DNA of 64,000 nt from Gordionus sp. m RMFG-2023 (taxonomy: Eukaryota; Nematomorpha; Gordioida; Chordodea; Parachordodidae), in NCBI RefSeq assembly GCF_954871325.1, contig NC_088777.1, positions 15,725,366 to 15,789,365 on the forward strand, given 5' to 3'. A program made the translations under genes and the position numbers. This document shows, piece after piece, positions 57,801 through 62,410 of this stretch. Numbering within the stretch: the first letter of the stretch is position 1; each line of letters opens with the position of its first letter. The notes beneath the pieces were generated by a model that made no database searches, was not told where the DNA came from, and was given only the letters and a program-made list of their open reading frames with translations.

Positions 57801-60270
57801 AAAATAATTTTAAAAAACCAGGGCCATAAAATGATCAAAGTTTATAAATCCTGGCCTGATCTACAAATAATTAAACCCGGGCCGGGCTAAAAATATAAAT
57901 TTGGAGGGTTTGAAAATGGGAAGTTTTTTTAAAAAATTCGAGTCGGGCTTAAAAATTTGACCTAAGCAGATGTCTGATTATATTGCTCAAATTATTAAAC
58001 TATCATTTTTAATATTTAATTTGATAATTCATACCTCTACAAAAAAATGATAATATTAAGGCTGGGAGCGATATACAAGATCGCCTTTCCGAAAAAAATT
58101 CCGACCAAACCAAGGTCAGCATAGGCAAGGGCAATCTGGGCCGCTTATCTAAAAACGCTATGAATCACCAAGACTCTATTAAAAGGAGTAGTGAGAGCCT
58201 TCGAGACTTGAATTATTGTAAATCAGACGATCAACCTAGACATGCTCTATCTGCCATTGATAATAGATTAGGGGTTCCAAATGATCTACTACCGGAATTG
58301 AGCGAAGATTTTACTAGGAATGCTGGGATTCGGAAAGTAAAAGAAGAAGAAAAGGTGGCTTATTGTGGAGTGACTTTCGATAATTTGTTGAGGGATTCGG
58401 TGGAGTTGAAAGTGTTTGAGGTTTTAATATTCTTTCTTTTGCTTTATACATTATTATGAAATTCGTGGATATAATTTTCCTTGTACTATCATAATAACTT
58501 AATACGAAAATGTTTTTTTAAACCATTCTAAATAAATTCTTTGCTAAAATTGATTTCAATTAAACTTTTTAACATAGGAACATTTTTTTTAGGGATTAAA
58601 AAATTCTTTTTTTGTTTGAAAATCTAAAATTCTGTCATTCTGATAGTGAATTAAAAAAAATTTCCTCAGTTTCTAAACAATAAATATCGAAAACAAAAGC
58701 AGCCACCATATGTGAAATGTTAACTTTAAAATTGTTTTACTTTTTTGGTAAGGACTGAGAAAATTAAATTTTTTTTATGAAATGCAGTTTTTGATATATT
58801 TTTCTCGAATTTTAAGTCATTTTTTGTTTTTGAATTTAGGTTTGGTTTTGAATTTGGTAAATGAAGATAGTATCTGATTAAAAAATTCTTATATACATAC
58901 TCGTCAATGTCAAATTTAAATATTGAAAAAATAAACTAATTCTCTTAACAGCTTTCAAATTGAGCAATTATGTTTGTCTATAAAACGCCTCATTTTTTTA
59001 TTCGAATTACTGGACAAAAATATCCCAATTTTCAAAAAAAATATGAAACTCATAAAGGAAAACATTTTAAAATTAGTTTCTATTTGTCTGGGCTACTTTA
59101 TCTAGGACATTTCTGTCCGTGATTCGCTTATATTAAACTGGTATTTTTAAAGATATTTGACAATTTTTAAAAATAAATTTGCGTTTTTTTAACGCCCCAA
59201 AAAACTTTACCAATTTACACATATACTGTTTTAACAAAAACATCATTTGAAACTCAAAATGACTTTCTATAAGAATAGGAGCTTTAAATAGGATAAATAT
59301 AAATTATTATCAAACAAGTGGTTTACAAAAAAATTTCATGATTATAAATGCCTATTTTGAAAAATTCTTTCAGTAAAAATAGGAGCTTTAAAGTGGATAA
59401 ATATAAGTTATAATTAAACAAATTGCTTATAAAAAATCTCAATTTAAAGTTTTCATAAAGAAAAATAAAGCTAAGCGGTCCAGCAATTACGACATATCAG
59501 ATTTTGGAAGCGATCAATCTTCCGAAGACGAGGCCAATCCAAAAAAGCCTAAACCTAATTGGGCCTTTGGTAAATATAATAATAAATTGATTTTAAAGCA
59601 TAAAATGCGTGCAAAAAAGATGTGGGATAGATAGATAAAAAGAGAGCGAAATATGGCATGTAAGAATTTGATTCAGGAATGAGTTCTACATTAAACTAAG
59701 TTGGTAATATATTTTTGTTTTGCCTGGCTACTCAAACGAAATTTCTTTTTATTTGTCCATAAAAACCCGACCCAAAATAAAAATCATTTGGTCCGCCCAA
59801 CCCGTATTTATCTAAATATAGAAATTATTTATTTTTTTTAAATAAGCCTGTTTGAGCCGGGTACAAGTCGTTTCTGCTTTTGCAGATCTCCAATATATAG
59901 TTTATAGGGGTTTCTAAAGTCAAACTAACGTTATTCATCTAATATTTAAAAAATATTTAATTTAGGACCTAGCCTGAAAGAGAGCGCAATGCTACAAGAA
60001 TTCGCCCACGGTAGTTTAACTCCAACAATCAAATATTTTTCCGACGCTAGGCGTGAGCCTAAAATAACCAGTCTATTCGTAAATAAAAAACACAAAAAAA
60101 TACCACTACTTCCTCAAACCCCGAAATTTACTCAAAACGGCAGAACCCCCCAAAATGGGCGAGAAACAGGAGATTTTACAGATATGGAAAGACTTTTAAC
60201 ACAAAATATTACTCAGGAATCTCCTAGAGGTAGTTCCATCTGTTGGGATGCTACCTTTAACAAATTTTAA
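24733..60270 (+). CDS. INCENP: INCENP, inner centromere protein, in at least 12 exons over 35.5 kb
   Basis: INCENP is the scaffold of the chromosomal passenger complex: its N-terminus binds Survivin and Borealin, and its C-terminal IN-box binds and activates Aurora B. Proposed exons: 24733-24854, 24901-25015, 25059-25141, 28378-28576, 47120-47370, 48685-49037, 49212-49339, 52505-52632, 52754-53338 (or to 53171), optional 56154-56228, 58069-58420 (or from 58061), 59461-59569, 59966-60270. All junctions are GT-AG and all phases agree, giving about 856 or 934 residues depending on the optional exons; vertebrate INCENP has about 900. Identity rests on the C-terminus: DEANPKKPKPNWAFG against the human [15 protein letters not shown], and a terminal RGSSICW against RTSSAVW. 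The N-terminal and middle exons are assigned by order, phase and composition. The introns carry Helitrons, hATs and MITEs. Confidence 0.75.
24901..25141 (+). CDS. INCENP: INCENP exons 2 and 3, basic region
   Basis: Exon 2 (24901-25015) reads PYLRNKRVVGQTSTVKAIHK and KFQRSQNKCNQIKNGNSI. Exon 3 (25059-25141) reads VHLNKSKVNKPDSIQNTSNL and RKSHSNT. The introns are 46 bp (24855-24900) and 43 bp (25016-25058). Both peptides are Lys/Arg/Asn-rich, like the centromere-targeting region that follows the N-terminal helix in INCENP. Phases 2-0-2 are consistent. Confidence 0.6.
25142..28377 (+). other. INCENP intron 3
   Basis: 3.2 kb, AT-rich. It contains degenerate GGCCTGACCTG-type repeat sequence (about 25540-25830), a degenerate tandem of AGTTTTCAxxxACAxGTTGAAAAAC units at 26390-26660, and the GC-rich island at 27838-28062. 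A small frame at 25297-25494 is not clearly coding. Confidence 0.45.
27838..28062 (-). other. GC-rich island, open on both strands, identity unknown
   Basis: About 48% GC in a region near 20%. On the minus strand two exon-like frames, SKGSIQKKGTSGRKALRTIQ with GEMSMLC, and NSPGGEQHSILPGQSSEEL with SGGKNRVLLCSPSKVLDAY, would join over a 26-bp GTAACC...CTTAG intron with the frame kept. On the plus strand SNTFEGLHNSTLFFPPDSSS with EDCPGNIECCSPPGLF is also open. I recognise no family and no structural RNA. It may be a nested gene, an INCENP exon, or a transposon or ncRNA fragment. Confidence 0.35.
28378..28576 (+). CDS. INCENP: INCENP exon 4 (candidate), with a KEN box
   Basis: With acceptor CCATTAG|C (phase 2, fitting exon 3) it reads NKENISPDKNTYIKSKKIQN, KKKTLQDISEISTVLAIENN and ends GGRILRPRNRAN at donor CAAAC|GTATAC (phase 0). 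The KEN triplet followed by SP, and the basic RILRPRNR, suit the INCENP linker, but no conserved domain proves it. Read alone, from an ATG at 28364 to a stop at 28591, it could instead be a separate 75-residue protein. Confidence 0.5.
29126..29277 (+). CDS. Possible INCENP alternative exon
   Basis: The open frame reads EETHVKSQIKDSPRDQGTKV and KPSSLRPSSDDKLADSRMFG IWTL, before a good donor CCCTA|GTAAGA at phase 0. It looks coding by composition. The start is uncertain: GATTAG|AA at 29126 needs a shortened exon 4, while AAGAG|ACT at 29151 would fit phase 0. No family match. Confidence 0.33.
29278..30168. other. AT-rich intron sequence with one tRNA-like piece
   Basis: No gene seen apart from the tRNA-like promoter at 29818-29868. 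The rest is AT-rich DNA within the long INCENP intron. Confidence 0.4.
29818..29868 (+). ncRNA. tRNA-like pol III promoter (SINE head or tRNA relic)
   Basis: An A-box-like TGGCCCAATTGG at 29818 and a perfect B-box GGTTCGAATCC at 29858 are spaced as in tRNA genes, with a T-run (29878 on) that could stop pol III. An acceptor stem cannot be formed between the expected flanks, so this is not an intact tRNA gene. A tRNA-derived SINE start or a tRNA relic is more likely. Confidence 0.4.
30169..32122 (+). mobile_element. Nonautonomous Helitron-like element, plus strand
   Basis: The 3' end is canonical: CCCGTCATTTTTGACGGG hairpin (32094-32111), CTATCTT, CTAG (32119-32122), then T. The left part (GACGAGGGAGGAATCAGA, then TTTTCCTATCTTATGAGG and on to about 30310) matches the reverse complement of 42300-42500, the other end of the large Helitron. 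So this is a deletion derivative in opposite orientation. The interior has a direct duplication of about 560 bp: GGCCTGATCAAAAA with AGGCCCATGAA occurs at 31131 and again at 31693. No coding sequence. Confidence 0.65.
32123..33639. other. AT-rich intron sequence with a MITE end
   Basis: No gene seen. CAGTGGCGTAGCCAGAA at 32633 is a typical transposon-end sequence followed by a G run; its partner end was not found. A self-complementary stretch CACCTGAACCGAACC with AGGTGAACCGGTTTGAACC lies at 32707-32750. Confidence 0.4.
33640..34030 (+). repeat. TGACAATTGTCA-family repeat copy
   Basis: It contains GTGACAATTGTCATAAT at 33866 and GTAACAATTGTCATAAT at 33992, with an upstream TTGAGCAAATCTTTTGxGATTTTTAT block. 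The same arrangement in inverse orientation occurs at 46330-46870, and tandem units occur at 43915-44815. Confidence 0.7.
34584..35713. mobile_element. TAGGGCTGTGCCGAT-family MITE, interrupted by a copy of itself
   Basis: The ends are TAAGGCTGTGCCGATTCACA and ATATCGGCACAGCCCTA. The flanks TATATTAT and TATATATA agree only partly. Without the nested copy (35101-35583 plus TSD) it is about 640 bp. Both copies share AAATTATCTTTGTCTTTTG and CATAATTCAGATACCATATT blocks. No coding sequence. Confidence 0.75.
35101..35583. mobile_element. hAT-type MITE with perfect 8-bp TSD
   Basis: A 483-bp element with ends TAGGGCTGTGTCGATCCACA and TAATATCGGCACAGCCCTA. The flanks TTATTTAG at 35093-35100 and 35584-35591 are identical. 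It inserted into an older element of the same family. Further relatives lie at 1-173 and 9850-10634, and perhaps at 61.93-62.23 kb. Confidence 0.9.
35722..36325. other. AT-rich intron sequence
   Basis: No gene, RNA or element end recognised; mostly A/T runs. Confidence 0.4.
36326..36483. mobile_element. Left end of a TAGTGTTGTTAAA-family MITE
   Basis: It starts TAGTGTTGTTAAAAAGCCGA followed by GGCTCAAGCC/GGCTCGAG palindromes, then AT-rich sequence. Its right end is missing; a Helitron terminus begins at 36484. Confidence 0.5.
36965..38025 (-). repeat. Tandem array of ~147-bp units near the Helitron 3' end
   Basis: About eight units. Each contains TTTGATGGTTTTGCTCAATA, then TTTAATTTCCATGGTTGTAG, CGCTTGCCCTAAAATTTTG and TTTACTGATAATGGTATCGG. 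One unit is shortened by about 30 bp (37327). Long frames through the array (about 90 codons on the minus strand) are repeat artefacts, since they restart with each unit. Shorter related units lie at 42720-42830 on the other side of the Helitron genes. Confidence 0.85.
38164..41085 (-). CDS. Helitron Rep/helicase (RepHel), 973 codons
   Basis: Protein that nicks, unwinds and copies the Helitron by a rolling-circle-type mechanism. Rep part: LFITFTCNPNW (residues 51-61), the HUH metal-binding motif within RGLPHAHLLI (117-126), the two-tyrosine motif VKYIFKYVYKG (253-263), then ARYVSACEAMWRL. Pif1-like superfamily 1 helicase part: Walker A GPGGSGKT (584-591), Walker B IIIDEA (661-666), GGDFRQTLPVIP (699-710), and INKSQGQTF near the end. 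The frame stops after EPVFSHG where TAG replaces the usual CAG; the next codons still read LYVALTR, the last helicase motif. The protein is therefore cut just before motif VI by one stop and is probably inactive as it stands. The frame is open upstream of the first Met to about 41240. Confidence 0.9.
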   Translation of the reverse strand: MDHISKANDNTNLPLGRAVILPSSFQGSERNMRERYHDAMAIVSKFGKPDLFITFTCNPNWREIKENLYKGQNPSDRPDLLARVFHLKLSELLHDIIKKDFFGKCSAYVYTIEFQKRGLPHAHLLIILSENNKIETTECVDNFVRAEIPDKNIEPRLYDIVTRFMIHGPCGILNPHSPCMENGSCTKKFPKDFQKESQHNANGYPFYQRRDKGFIHVGGKPVDNRYVIPYNKYLLLKFNAHINVEICTSIKSVKYIFKYVYKGYDCANIDLKTNSLQSHDEIRMHINARYVSACEAMWRLLGNRMHDRSHGINRLAIHLPFHQPVYFIEGQERQALEKSASRNTTLTAWFELNKNDVNARQYLYVTIPYHYTFSANKWKPRQRQNNIISRMYTVDPKSGERFFLRLLLLHVVGATSFEYLRTVNGVLYNTFKEAAFKRNLLVDDKEWEAFMEEASTFLMPIQLRQSFAFICIFCQPENPNNLWEKFKKYMIEDFAHTHTDSIAINMALSDIEKVLHDHGFRCSNFNLPVPTLIAQDDFYNNDLEAAEALKLITKLNFLQKSAFDLIVQSIENNDFPQRCFYIDGPGGSGKTFLYNTLMCYIRGRNQIVLPFATTGIAAILLKGGRTIHSGFKLPIPIVDNSVSRMSLHSPDATVIKRSKLIIIDEATMMTKYALRCIDRLLKDIMQIQFPFGGKVILLGGDFRQTLPVIPNSSKAYIIESRLKSSDLLVYFKVIHLNENMRLSFEDVEYNSWLLNVGESLSNVSNPLLPPDSIEIPNSLLENSSIKSIYGDSIQISDINLFSKKIILTTKNNIALNLNNEIIQKLPGNSKIYFSADSIQTDNPEDLLNFPIEFLHSQTPSGMPPHILNLKVGTIIMLLHNMNPSRGLCNGTRLLIKNLHDNFIDSEILSGTHNGHRVFIPRIDLSPSDSRLPFILKRRQFPIIPAFVITINKSQGQTFDNVGLFLPEPVFSHG
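41252..42280 (-). pseudogene. Helitron protein N-terminal region (separate frames)
   Basis: N-terminal part of the same RepHel. From the right: ARKRQALCRIKKRNEQ (basic start, about 42240), a repeated HLEDTGN/HLEDTEN, a zinc-finger-like stretch YCGPLNILCPYC with CCHKGRVLLP, then YCFRVHGQIYHRTSHLYPPN and YAQLYVLETSQA (Helitron-like N domain, 41482-41991), and VVIL-type segment VYPRNDDSNLVILNILSPNL DP (41252-41479). Two frame changes, near 41480 and near 41260, separate these from one another and from the main frame. Confidence 0.8.
42517..42850 (-). repeat. Duplicated Helitron 5' sequence outside the element end
   Basis: ATGGCCCACAGTAATGTTCA followed by ACTTGTTCTTGATTTTCAGTA at 42669 repeats 42089-42128 inside the Helitron coding region. 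Two short units with GGTTTTGCTCGATGT (42744, 42804) resemble the 147-bp array. So sequence beyond the 42516 end is also Helitron-derived, and the element may be nested in, or extended from, an older copy. Confidence 0.6.
42851..43914. other. AT-rich intron sequence with a GATA microsatellite
   Basis: No gene seen. A short (GATA)n run is at 43147-43164. From about 43620 the sequence becomes similar in style to the TGACAATTGTCA family. Confidence 0.4.
43915..44815 (+). repeat. Tandem array of ~115-bp units centred on TGACAATTGTCA
   Basis: Seven or eight units. Each holds GTGACAATTGTCATAATCG, then TTATTTTTAAAGTTTTT, ACGCAAATGGG and CAGTGAAGATGTAC(TATAGATA). The palindrome TGACAATTGTCA is kept almost exactly in each (one unit has TTTTCA) while the rest varies. 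Unclassified; no coding sequence. Confidence 0.85.
44816..45579. other. AT-rich intron sequence
   Basis: No gene or element end recognised. A short AT run is at 45268-45285. Confidence 0.35.
45580..45798. mobile_element. Foldback MITE, TAGTGTTGTTAAA family
   Basis: A 219-bp element with ends TAGCGTTGTAAACGCTC and GCCATTTAACAACAATA. The flanks GTTTAACC and TTATAACC match at 6 of 8. Closely similar to 3873-4086, including the TTTTTAAAAACGGCTAACTC block and its inverted partner. Confidence 0.75.
45895..46267. mobile_element. Three right ends of TAGTGTTGTTAAA-family MITEs in tandem
   Basis: GCCGTTTAACAACGCTA (ends 46001), GCCGTTTAACAACACTA (ends 46140) and GCCATTTAACAACACTA (ends 46267) follow one another at 139 and 127 bp. 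Each is preceded by a similar GAGTC/GGCTTGAG-rich block. No left end is seen. Confidence 0.7.
46330..46870 (-). repeat. TGACAATTGTCA-family repeats, inverse orientation
   Basis: Three ~120-bp units with ATTATGACAATTGTCACCTTT-like cores (46351 diverged, 46470, 46589) are followed by a GATTTGCTCAAAAAAGATTT block. This is the reverse of the arrangement at 33.64-34.03 kb and opposite to the array at 43.9-44.8 kb. Confidence 0.75.
47120..47370 (+). CDS. INCENP: INCENP exon with a duplicated 24-residue unit
   Basis: The acceptor TATAAG|CAA is phase 0 and the donor GCCAA|GTACAA is phase 2. The peptide starts QTIEKSISKTRRRKRVEKDR. A 24-residue block follows twice in a row: NLCEDSDTVADMPKEDIPDK and NLCEDSDTVADTPKEDIPDK with their leading residues. 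The basic patch followed by an acidic repeat fits the INCENP linker. If unspliced, the frame ends at a stop at 47384-47386, so a last exon of another gene is the alternative. Confidence 0.52.
47215..47358 (+). repeat. 72-bp direct duplication inside an INCENP exon
   Basis: Two adjacent 72-bp units (47215-47286 and 47287-47358) encode the 24-residue acidic repeat. They differ at only a few bases, so the duplication is recent or kept similar. Confidence 0.85.
47506..47557 (+). CDS. Possible INCENP optional exon
   Basis: After GAAAG| a short frame reads MENYQNNNGDTGNVPRT before ACA|GTGCTG. Start phase 2 and end phase 0 fit 47370 and an alternative acceptor CCAG|GAA at 48689. The surrounding GGAACGTTCC palindromes make this less certain. 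Confidence 0.22.
48490..48610. mobile_element. Short MITE with perfect 8-bp TSD, TAGAGATCTGCA family
   Basis: A 121-bp element with ends TAGAGATCTGCATCGGGCC and GGGCCTTGCAGATCACCA. The flanks ATCTATTC at 48482-48489 and 48611-48618 are identical. It contains GGGCCGGGCC-type palindromes. It lies in the INCENP intron just before exon 48685. Confidence 0.88.
48685..49339 (+). CDS. INCENP: INCENP exons 48685-49037 and 49212-49339
   Basis: The first reads QEETISSAQSYNVEKKLADC onward, Asn/Ser/Gln-rich, with NLKNPRVLLDNSF and AFTPLGSTNKLGLNFW. The donor CCCA|GTAGAG (49038) gives phase 1 and fits the next exon; the nicer-looking AAG|GTATTC (49052) would break the frame. The second, after a 174-bp intron, reads IRRSSRLTPQTRFLTPHHLT then NFQNSELSKICSMRDLN and ends AAT|GTAATT at phase 0. 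RRSSRL-type basic/Ser motifs occur in the INCENP linker. Confidence 0.58.
49398..50480 (+). mobile_element. hAT transposon remnant, possible autonomous partner of the TAGAGATCTGCA MITEs
   Basis: The left end TAGAGACCTGCAGGTCCGGC matches the family of 48490 and 50779. The C-terminal transposase half is readable in pieces: FLCPKFKQLCMLSG (about 50010-50050), then LLEWWAAHQSKFPILVKLEK and VLAIPASSLSCERNFSTTGR ILEERRSNL (50280-50450), the hAT dimerisation domain. Frame changes and stops separate the pieces. The right end was not found. It lies in the 3.2-kb INCENP intron 49340-52504. Confidence 0.75.
50779..51180. mobile_element. 402-bp MITE with perfect 8-bp TSD, TAGAGATCTGCA family
   Basis: The ends are TAGTGATCTGCATCGGGCC and CTTTTGCAGATCTCTA. 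The flanks CATTATAG at 50771-50778 and 51181-51188 are identical. The interior has repeated GGCCCGGCCCGAA blocks separated by AT-rich DNA. Confidence 0.92.
51585..52465. mobile_element. Diverged TAGAGATCTGCA-family element
   Basis: The left end CAGAGACCTGATG with TGGTCTGGCCCG and the right end GTTGGGCCATGCAGATCTCTT are about 880 bp apart. The interior has TTxGGCCTGGCCT blocks. Flanks show no convincing target duplication, so the boundaries are approximate. The right end lies 39 bp before an INCENP exon. Confidence 0.5.
52505..53338 (+). CDS. INCENP: INCENP exons 52505-52632 and 52754-53338, coiled-coil region
   Basis: The exon pair is joined over a 121-bp intron (donor CAAAAA|GTTTTA, acceptor CTCAG|GGAG; phase 2). 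It encodes DEIDSKMKAAQQKKQNLLKL, KAMQAKKEKREQRMQQLKMS K, a charged helix like the INCENP single-alpha-helix/coiled-coil, though much shorter than in vertebrates. An Asn/Lys-rich linker with VRENIDNVLEDPQNLGNEID follows. Donors at 53172 (GAG|GTAAAT) and 53211 (AAG|GTTACG) both give phase 0 into exon 58061; 53339 gives phase 2 into the optional exon 56154. The 3' part of the exon has an inverted copy at 53405-53500. Confidence 0.65.
53214..53500. repeat. Inverted repeat spanning the end of an INCENP exon and the following intron
   Basis: Exon bases about 53214-53312 recur as reverse complement at about 53405-53500. TTTACAAATATCTTTAATTC is identical in both arms, and AAGAGGAAATCTAGxAATGC with one change. 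The arms are ~95 bp and the loop is ~90 bp. The pre-mRNA could fold here over all the candidate donor sites except 53172. Confidence 0.85.
53501..56153 (+). other. INCENP intron
   Basis: AT-rich. A small foldback (AACACCAAGATTG with CAGTCTTGGTATT) lies at 54860-54935. A slightly GC-richer stretch at 55625-55740 is open on both strands for about 60 codons but resembles no family I know. Confidence 0.4.
56154..56228 (+). CDS. Possible INCENP optional exon
   Basis: After an excellent acceptor (TTTTTTTTACCTTAG|G) a 75-nt frame reads NSSQRQRVGVKTNFIQHLPD STIS and stops at donor CTAA|GTGATT. Start and end are both phase 2, matching 53338 and the alternative acceptor GGGAG|C at 58069. Supported only by splice signals and phase. 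Confidence 0.42.
56229..58060 (+). other. INCENP intron with one MITE
   Basis: AT-rich. ACCGGTTT/AAACCGGT arms at about 57031-57090 form a short foldback. A diverged TAGAGATCTGCA-family MITE lies at 57589-57976. Confidence 0.4.
57589..57976. mobile_element. Diverged MITE, TAGAGATCTGCA family
   Basis: The left end TTGAGACCTCCAGGCTCGG and right end GACCTAAGCAGATGTCTGA are related to the family, with ACCCGGGCC blocks inside. The flanks are only loosely alike, so the ends are approximate. Confidence 0.5.
58061..58420 (+). CDS. INCENP: INCENP exon with a D-box-like motif
   Basis: It has 120 codons, starting SDIQDRLSEKNSDQTKVSIG, with a basic KGNLGRLSKNAM, then QPRHALSAIDNRLGVPND, and an acidic/hydrophobic end VAYCGVTFDNLLRDSVELKV FE before donor GAG|GTTTTA (phase 0). 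RHALSAIDN fits the RxALxxIxN destruction-box pattern of mitotic cyclins. The region corresponds to the linker between coiled coil and IN-box. The start may be 58061 (phase 0) or 58069 (phase 2). Confidence 0.62.
58421..59460 (+). other. INCENP intron
   Basis: AT-rich, 1.04 kb. A ~120-bp imperfect direct repeat (ATAGGAGCTTTAAATAGGAT with AAATATAAATTATTATCAAA) occurs at about 59270 and 59380. No element ends. Confidence 0.45.
59461..59569 (+). CDS. INCENP: INCENP IN-box exon, first half
   Basis: It reads KNKAKRSSNYDISDFGSDQS, then SEDEANPKKPKPNWAF. The human counterpart is [28 protein letters not shown]: the NY start, the SD-acidic run, DEA-x-P-(R/K)-K-P-x-P-x-W-A all align. The invariant Trp-Ala begins the Aurora B-binding IN-box. 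The acceptor CATAAAG|AAA is phase 0 and the donor TTTG|GTAAAT is phase 1, so Gly is split across the intron as WAF-G. Confidence 0.88.
59690..59893. mobile_element. Right-end fragment, TAGAGATCTGCA family
   Basis: It ends TTTCTGCTTTTGCAGATCTC with CCCGACCC/GGTCCGCCCAACCC blocks before it. No left end. It lies in the intron between the two IN-box exons. Confidence 0.5.
59966..60270 (+). CDS. INCENP: INCENP last exon, IN-box second half and SS motif
   Basis: It continues GPSLKESAMLQEFAHGSLTP, then IKYFSDARREPKITSLFVNK and, after a polar linker, ESPRGSSICWDATFNKF and the stop. RGSSICW aligns with the human RTSSAVW, whose two serines are phosphorylated by Aurora B to activate it. The linker between the Trp helix and the SS motif is longer than in human INCENP. 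An ATTAAA at 60301 is a weak polyadenylation candidate. Confidence 0.85.
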
Positions 60271-62400
60271 GCATTATGCTAAACACATTATTTTGTAATT
60301 ATTAAAAAAAACTGGGTCTGTTAAATGATCAAAATTTCCTATCATTATTACTTATATAATTTTTCTATTATTTTTTAAATATATATAAAAAGTATGTTTG
60401 TCATAACACAAAGGGTTTTTGATATTTTCTTTATGTCTTGAGGTGGAGGGGGGGGGATAAAATATAATGTTTTTAAATATCGTGACAGAGAAAAATGGGC
60501 ATCCTTCTTTATGCCGGGAATTTTTTCAAAGGCTGCATTATTATATTGCGATAAACAATATAATTTCTAAGGCCTGACATCCCTCGCTCCCTTAAAATCT
60601 TCTGTTTAAAAAAATCTAATTCCTTGAGAGAAAAGCTTACCTTTAGTCGCAACTTCATAAATATATTAGCCATATATTCCTCTCATGCTAACAATACATT
60701 TTTTTAAATTAAATATAATCCAAAAAAAAAATGTTTATTTGTAAAAGGTTTTTTTTTTTTACCAATTCTCCATTTCTTAAAAATTCCATTCAATTTTAGT
60801 ATAACTTGTAGTCGTTACTTATTTTCTTGTACATTTATTCCAGAGTGTGGAAATAAAAAATATTTTATTTTAGCTAAAAAAAATAATTATCAAAATTCAT
60901 CGCTTACTAATTATTTAAAATTTTACTACAAATATCTTGAGTAGTATTTAAACTGTTAAATTGTTCCTATAGCATGCTACCTTTTTCAAAAGCGATAGCA
61001 GGTAGATCGCTTTTTTTGAGAGTAAAATGGCGCTCCATTTCGCTACCTTCAATCTTATATAATATACTATAAAATTACAATCTTTATATCACTTTCAATC
61101 ATATATAATATATATAAAATTACAATCTTTATATCTAGAAATTTTTATTTCAAAATTTGCATTATAAATCTAATTTGTTAAGTAATTTATAATATTATAT
61201 ATTCCGCCAATATAGATAGATTTGGAAGAAATCTTGTAACAAATTTCCCTGGAAAATGATATTGTGGAATTTTCTTTTCTCAAATTTGGAAAATATTTTT
61301 AATTTAATAAAAGTTAGAATAGGGTTTAAGTTTATATGTAAAAAATGCTGGAGATGATATCATCCAGCAAATCAAGCAGTTTCAACCTGAAAAAACTTTT
61401 AAAAGTATTCATAAATTTTATTAAAATTATGAATATTTATGAGATTGAAAAATATCTTTATAATTTTGGTTATTAGAGGAAACTTCATCCCAATTAAATT
61501 TAATTCTAACTAAATTATTCAATCTATATGATCAGAACTGGGCAGTCATAATCAATTTTATAATTTAATACAATACGTCGATTTTTTTGGTCGTTAATAC
61601 CCAATTTATTAATCTGATAAAGGCATTATTATTTCCAGATATCAAGATATTTTTTAAAATGACAATTTTTAAAAATCGTCTAAGTTTTATTAAAATATAA
61701 TAAAACCCATTTAAATTATTTAATATCAGGCGTTACCTCTATATATTATAACCCATATAAAGGAAATACTTTATTTAGCAAAAACGGGTCCTTCCTCAAA
61801 ACACCAATTTTATTTATATTTTAATGATATATGGCAGCAGTGACGTATATCTTAAAGAGGGAAACTTCTACAAAAGCTGGATAAAAAATTTATTTTAGGA
61901 TTTCCACCATTCAAGTACTGATAACACTATTTGGAAACCGATCCGATATCACATCTAATTGCACTCTTTATCCAAATTTAATTTTTTAATGTATATGGGA
62001 GAATCTTTCTTAATTCATTATTATCCAATATTAAAAAAATTAATTAATATATGGGCTTCGTTATTAAATTATTTATATATTTATTCTTTGTTATAGTTTT
62101 ATATAATTTTTTTAAACATATTTTAATATTTGATTTTATTTATTTTTTAAATATAATATCACTAGTTATATATTTGAAATTTTTTTAAAATTAAGAAGCC
62201 ATTTTATTGAATCGGAGAATTTTAGAATTGTTGCATGTTTGCTTAAATTGTTGTAATTCATTGTATACTTCTTATATTACCTTTTTATTCAATGAAATCA
62301 ACATTTATATAAGGTAAACACTATTAATAAGAATGATATAGGAGATAGGGTAAATTTTTTAACTTTTAACAATCCTTTCAAAGATACTGATAAATTTTAT
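60271..62400. other. Intergenic region downstream of INCENP
   Basis: AT-rich, no gene seen. A ~45-bp tandem duplication (TTCAATCATATATAATATAT with AAAATTACAATCTTTATATC) lies at 61050-61137. A diverged 'CCGATATCGG'-family piece (CCGATCCGATATCAC at 61939 and AAGAAGCCATTTTATTGAA at 62195) lies at about 61930-62230. Confidence 0.45.
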
Positions 62401-62410
62401 AAAAAAAATT

